Shown in pieces: positions 60,628-64,000 of a stretch of 64,000 nucleotides of DNA. Source of the stretch: Phycomyces blakesleeanus NRRL 1555(-) (lineage: Eukaryota > Mucoromycota > Mucoromycetes > Mucorales > Phycomycetaceae); contig NW_017265138.1 of the NCBI RefSeq assembly GCF_001638985.1, forward strand, positions 930,001 through 994,000, in the 5' to 3' direction. The translations under genes were made by a program, and so were the position numbers. How positions within the stretch are numbered: the stretch's first letter is position 1; each line of letters begins with the position of its first letter. Under the pieces are notes generated by a model, which made no database searches, was not told the origin of the DNA, and saw nothing but the letters and a program-made list of their open reading frames with translations.

Positions 60628-62410
60628 ATGGTACCAGATACAACCCTTACCAGAAGCGCCATCTACTTTGCCGCCCTTGCTCAGACGGCCATTGCTCCAG
60701 CAGCATTTCTACACTATGTCTACTACATAGCCACAGAGTCACTTCTACTAGTCCTACACCCTTCTGTCGACCTCTTGCTTCACTACTGGCTTGGAGCTGA
60801 GCTTATTTTCTATGTTTATTTCCAAATCACACACAACCGTATGCAACAGTCACTCCCACCCGTCTTCCCAAGCGCCAAAGAACGAAGCATACTCTACTAC
60901 AACTGTCTAGAAAATGTTGAAGATGTCCGGGAGTTCTTACCTGGCTGGTTTATGCATCGCAACAACCCTTCTGTGCGACCACCGCTAATGGATATCTGTC
61001 GAGACAACCTTGCGGAATGGTAAGTCTCTTCAGATAGATAATCAGATAAATAAATAAATAAATATGTAAATATATGTACATGTAAATATACGCACATACA
61101 TACAACTCCCTAATATAAAAAATGTAAACAAATAAACAAACAAACAAATATAATATAATTAAATTTTCTGTTCAATAGGATCGCATGGGGATTCTTCTCT
61201 AGTCCTCTTGAACACATCTTGGAAGACGCTGCCCTGACTGACGAACTCTATGGCATGATCGATGGCTTACAGGCCAAATTCAACATTAAGCTCAAGCCAG
61301 GCTACGACGAGGATGTCCAGTCATTCCGGCTCAGTCTGGATCCCGTAATAGCCTACTATCGCCCTCTGTTCTTCTACCTCTTCGTCATGCTCCTTACACA
61401 CGCATTTGGCTTTGTGTTGCAAATGTGGGGAATGTCAAAGTATGGCCCTGAGACACAGTCTACTCTCACAACGTTCCTAGAACCTCAGGAGTCCTGGCGC
61501 TCAATTAACCGTCTCACAATTATTCCCGAAAGAGTGTCGTACTGGTTCCGGGATGGCGATCGCCAGAACAAGAAGCCCGTTGTGTTTATACACGGATTGG
61601 GCGCTGGTCTGATGTGCTACTGCAAGTTTATCTATGCCCTCTTGACCTTAGACTGTCCGGTATTCTGTGTCGAGCTTCCATACGTGGCAATGCGTTGCAC
61701 CGAAGATGTACCAACGATGCAAGAGACCGTGCGCGACATTGAGCGTATGTTGCACCGACACCATTTCCAGGATGCTGTCTTTGTGGCTCATTCACTCGGA
61801 ACAGCCGTGACTTCCTGGTCACTCAAACTCATCCCTCGCTGTATTTCTGGCGTCGTTATGCTTGATGCCATCTGCTTTATGTTGCACTACAGAGATGTAT
61901 GTGGCAATTTTGTCTACCGCTTACCGACCACGGCTGGACAGGTAAAGGATCTCAACCCGCGGCTCTTATTATATATAATTTTTTTGGGGGAAGAAAATTT
62001 TATATATAAAATTTTATATATATAAAAAAAATTGATGCTAACAAGATGATTTTTTTTTGTATCTTTAGTGTATCATTAAATATTTTGCTTCATCTGAACT
62101 CTATATTTCGTACTATATCTCACGTCATTTCCACTGGTTCCAAACAGCTCTTTACGTGACGCCCAAAGTCTCTCATAACCCAAACATGGCAGCCATGACT
62201 ACCCAGTTGCCACGAAACACAAAGATCTTTCTTTCCGAAAACGACAGCATAGTTGACTCTTTGCGGGTCGACCGCTACCTAACCCATCATGGAATCGACT
62301 CGGTTGTCATGAAAGACCTCGAGCACGCATCATTCCTATTCTATTCTAGCTGGGAAGACAAGATTCTCAAAACAATCAATGATTTCACCACTATCCACGA
62401 CACCAGATAA
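60628..62410 (+). CDS. Alpha/beta-hydrolase family protein, membrane-associated
   Basis: Three exons (60628-61019, 61179-61941, 62069-62410) give 498 residues. Two hydrophobic stretches occupy the N-terminal half (LLHYWLGAELIFYVYF; FFYLFVMLLTHAFGFVL). The hydrolase fold begins near residue 300 with PVVFIHGLGAG (oxyanion loop). It has the nucleophile elbow AHSLGT (Ser, with Ala in place of the usual first Gly), LSENDSIVDS (candidate Asp) and LEHASFLF (candidate catalytic His). All three triad candidates are in the expected order and the C-terminal exon supplies the last two. The substrate is unknown; lipid or ester hydrolysis is the family default. The intron before the last exon contains a very AT-rich hairpin. 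Confidence 0.85.
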
Positions 62411-62997
62411 ACAAGTCAAGTCAACAAGATGTCTTTACATTACACTACACTACACTACACTACACTACAGAACATTGATCGATAGATGCGCTCTTGGTCT
62501 TATAATATTCAACACAAAAAGAAGAAGAGGAAAGAAAGAAAAGTCTCCACACATTTGTACATACTACTTGTTTTCTTCCTCTTCTTCTTTTATTATTACC
62601 ACATCCCTCACTCAAACTACCTCCTTTCTATATCTACTATATATCTGTCTAGCTATAGCCTTCCCCTTTATCTCTCGCTTTCTTTTGATTTTATATCCTC
62701 TCCCTCTGATCCCTTGCATATATCCACCAAAGATTGATCTTTTTTAGAATTTCTCTTTCTCTCTCTTCTTCTTCTTATATATATCGTTCTCATATATATA
62801 AAGGCTTAATAAAGAATATTATTATTATACTACCCTATATCTCCTCCTTCATATTCAACTGTCTTCCCCTCTTTATTTTTTTTATTATTTTTTATTACTT
62901 GAAAATAAAATAAAAGACTTAACAGATATATATATATATATATATATACTGTATTATGTACTATTTACTATGTTGTACTGTGTTATTTACAGATCAT
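62411..62997. other. Convergent intergenic region
   Basis: Contains an ACACT pentamer run (62441-62468), CTT and TA runs, and probable polyadenylation regions of the two converging genes. No gene seen. Confidence 0.6.
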
Positions 62998-63967
62998 TCA
63001 AACCGTAACACCAATCCTATGCGCCAACCGAAGGTATTGCTCGCGTGCCAATTTACGTTGTCGCCAAATAACCAATATAATTGAGACAACAGCTACCACA
63101 AGATTTATACTCTTTTTTTTTGTTTGTTTCAAAATAATATATTATATTGTACAATATAAAAAAAAGGGGGGATTCATTCATAAAATTTAGTTTTCTTTTT
63201 TTCTTTTTTTTTCAAATCTCACACTTCCCCCAAACAATGGCAGTATTAAACCCCCACAAATACACAATTATTCTTATTATTCTATTCTTACTATTATTTT
63301 GGTTTTATTCTTAATGCTACTTATTGTTATTTTCAAAAGCAAAACAAGCCAAAAAGAAAAAAAAATTACCTCGAATTGGATAAGCTGCCAACGTACAATG
63401 CGTTTGACTCGTGGACAACTACGGAAAGACGGCAGTGAAATAGCATCATAGTCATAGAAAGTCGTCTGATTCTTGCGGTCGGCTAAATCGGGGTCATTCC
63501 ACTCACACCGCACTGGCTCTTTATTACCAAATTCTGCACAATAGGGAATCGTTTTCTTTTTTTGGGATTTGGGATTTTATTATGTATAGTATAGTATAGT
63601 ATAGTGAGTATAATTATTTATTCTTAACCAACCCAAGAGAACATATATATATACAAATTACCTTTTCTAAAGAGGTACACACATCACAATCACCAGTAGA
63701 AATGCAGCTATACGTTGGAGTCTTTACATCTTCATGAGAATGTGTATAGTCCCCGAGATTTTGGGTAGATGACCCATGTTCTTCAGGAGGTGGAGCTCGT
63801 CGTTCAAAGGCATGGGATGGTACTAAGAATAACCTAGATAGACTATTAGTTTTTTTTTGTTTTTGTTTATGTTTATTCTTATTACTACTGCTAATTCTCT
63901 CAATCAAGATTCCATTAGCATACGTTATCAGGAAGATTATAAGAAGCCTTGAATTATTAGATTGCAT
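62998..63967 (-). CDS. JTB-like single-pass membrane protein
   Basis: Three exons (63967-63662, 63555-63370, 63111-62998), all phase 0, give 201 residues. A signal peptide (LLIIFLITYANG) precedes a polar stretch. Then comes a Cys-rich ectodomain: CISTGDCDVCTSLEK, IPYCAEFGNKEPVRC, and SLPSFRSCPRVKR. A membrane helix follows (LVVAVVSIILVIW), then a short basic tail (RQRKLAREQY). Spacing of the cysteines, the FRSC block and the RQR tail after the helix match the JTB (jumping translocation breakpoint) family of animals, whose role is unclear (mitosis and mitochondria have been proposed). The second exon's acceptor AAAG lacks a pyrimidine tract but is the only one in phase. Confidence 0.75.
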
Positions 63968-64000
63968 GATGAGAATGTTGGATTCAGAGGGGATGAAGTA

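Overview
The window looks like nuclear DNA of an early-diverging fungus, most likely Mucoromycota. It is AT-rich, its genes carry many short introns (about 50-200 nt) with GTAAGT-type donors and CTAAC-like branch sites, and its gene set (class I/II-type chitin synthase, SLA1, RSR1/RAP1 GTPase, Spt7 of SAGA, Zn2Cys6 and bZIP factors, F-box/LRR protein) is fungal. I assembled the exon models by hand from splice sites and reading phase. Protein lengths below are lengths of those models, not of confirmed proteins.

Layout. 0.6-3.35 kb: a DDE transposon with 40-bp terminal inverted repeats, its transposase split over two overlapping frames. 4.4-9.8 kb (-): a very long DYRK-family kinase. 11-16.2 kb (+): a promethin/LDAF1-like membrane protein, a Zn2Cys6 transcription factor and a cyclophilin A. 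16.7-21.2 kb (-): the endocytic adaptor SLA1. 23.2-24.1 kb (+): a RAP1/RSR1 GTPase. 25.7-27.2 kb (-): an unrecognised multi-pass membrane protein. 28.1-29.9 kb (+): F-box/LRR protein. 30.1-35.3 kb (-): SPT7, sharing a 168-bp divergent promoter with a bZIP gene (35.5-36.2 kb, +).

36.2-45.3 kb is an accessory desert and the most unusual part. It holds a tandem array of about 150-bp units that each look like one exon plus one complete spliceosomal intron. Immediately downstream is a strongly diverged but collinear 5.8S-25S rRNA relic with essentially no ITS2. Then come an 18-bp minisatellite, a 339-bp MITE containing a perfect 52-bp palindrome, and a dead Tc1 transposase.

45.3-48.4 kb (+) is a kelch-ectodomain membrane protein with a second two-TM extracellular module. 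48.4-53.7 kb is a second desert with a 34-bp-arm hairpin. 53.7-57.6 kb (-) is a chitin synthase, divergent from an EXD2-C-terminal-like protein (57.9-59.0 kb, +) that uses an apparent GC-AG intron. The window ends with an alpha/beta hydrolase (60.6-62.4 kb, +) and a JTB-like membrane protein (63.0-64.0 kb, -).

Functional theme: DYRK/Pom1-type kinase, RAP1/RSR1, SLA1 and chitin synthase are all polarity or cell-surface growth factors. There is no operon logic in such a genome, so I read this as ordinary gene content and not as a cluster.
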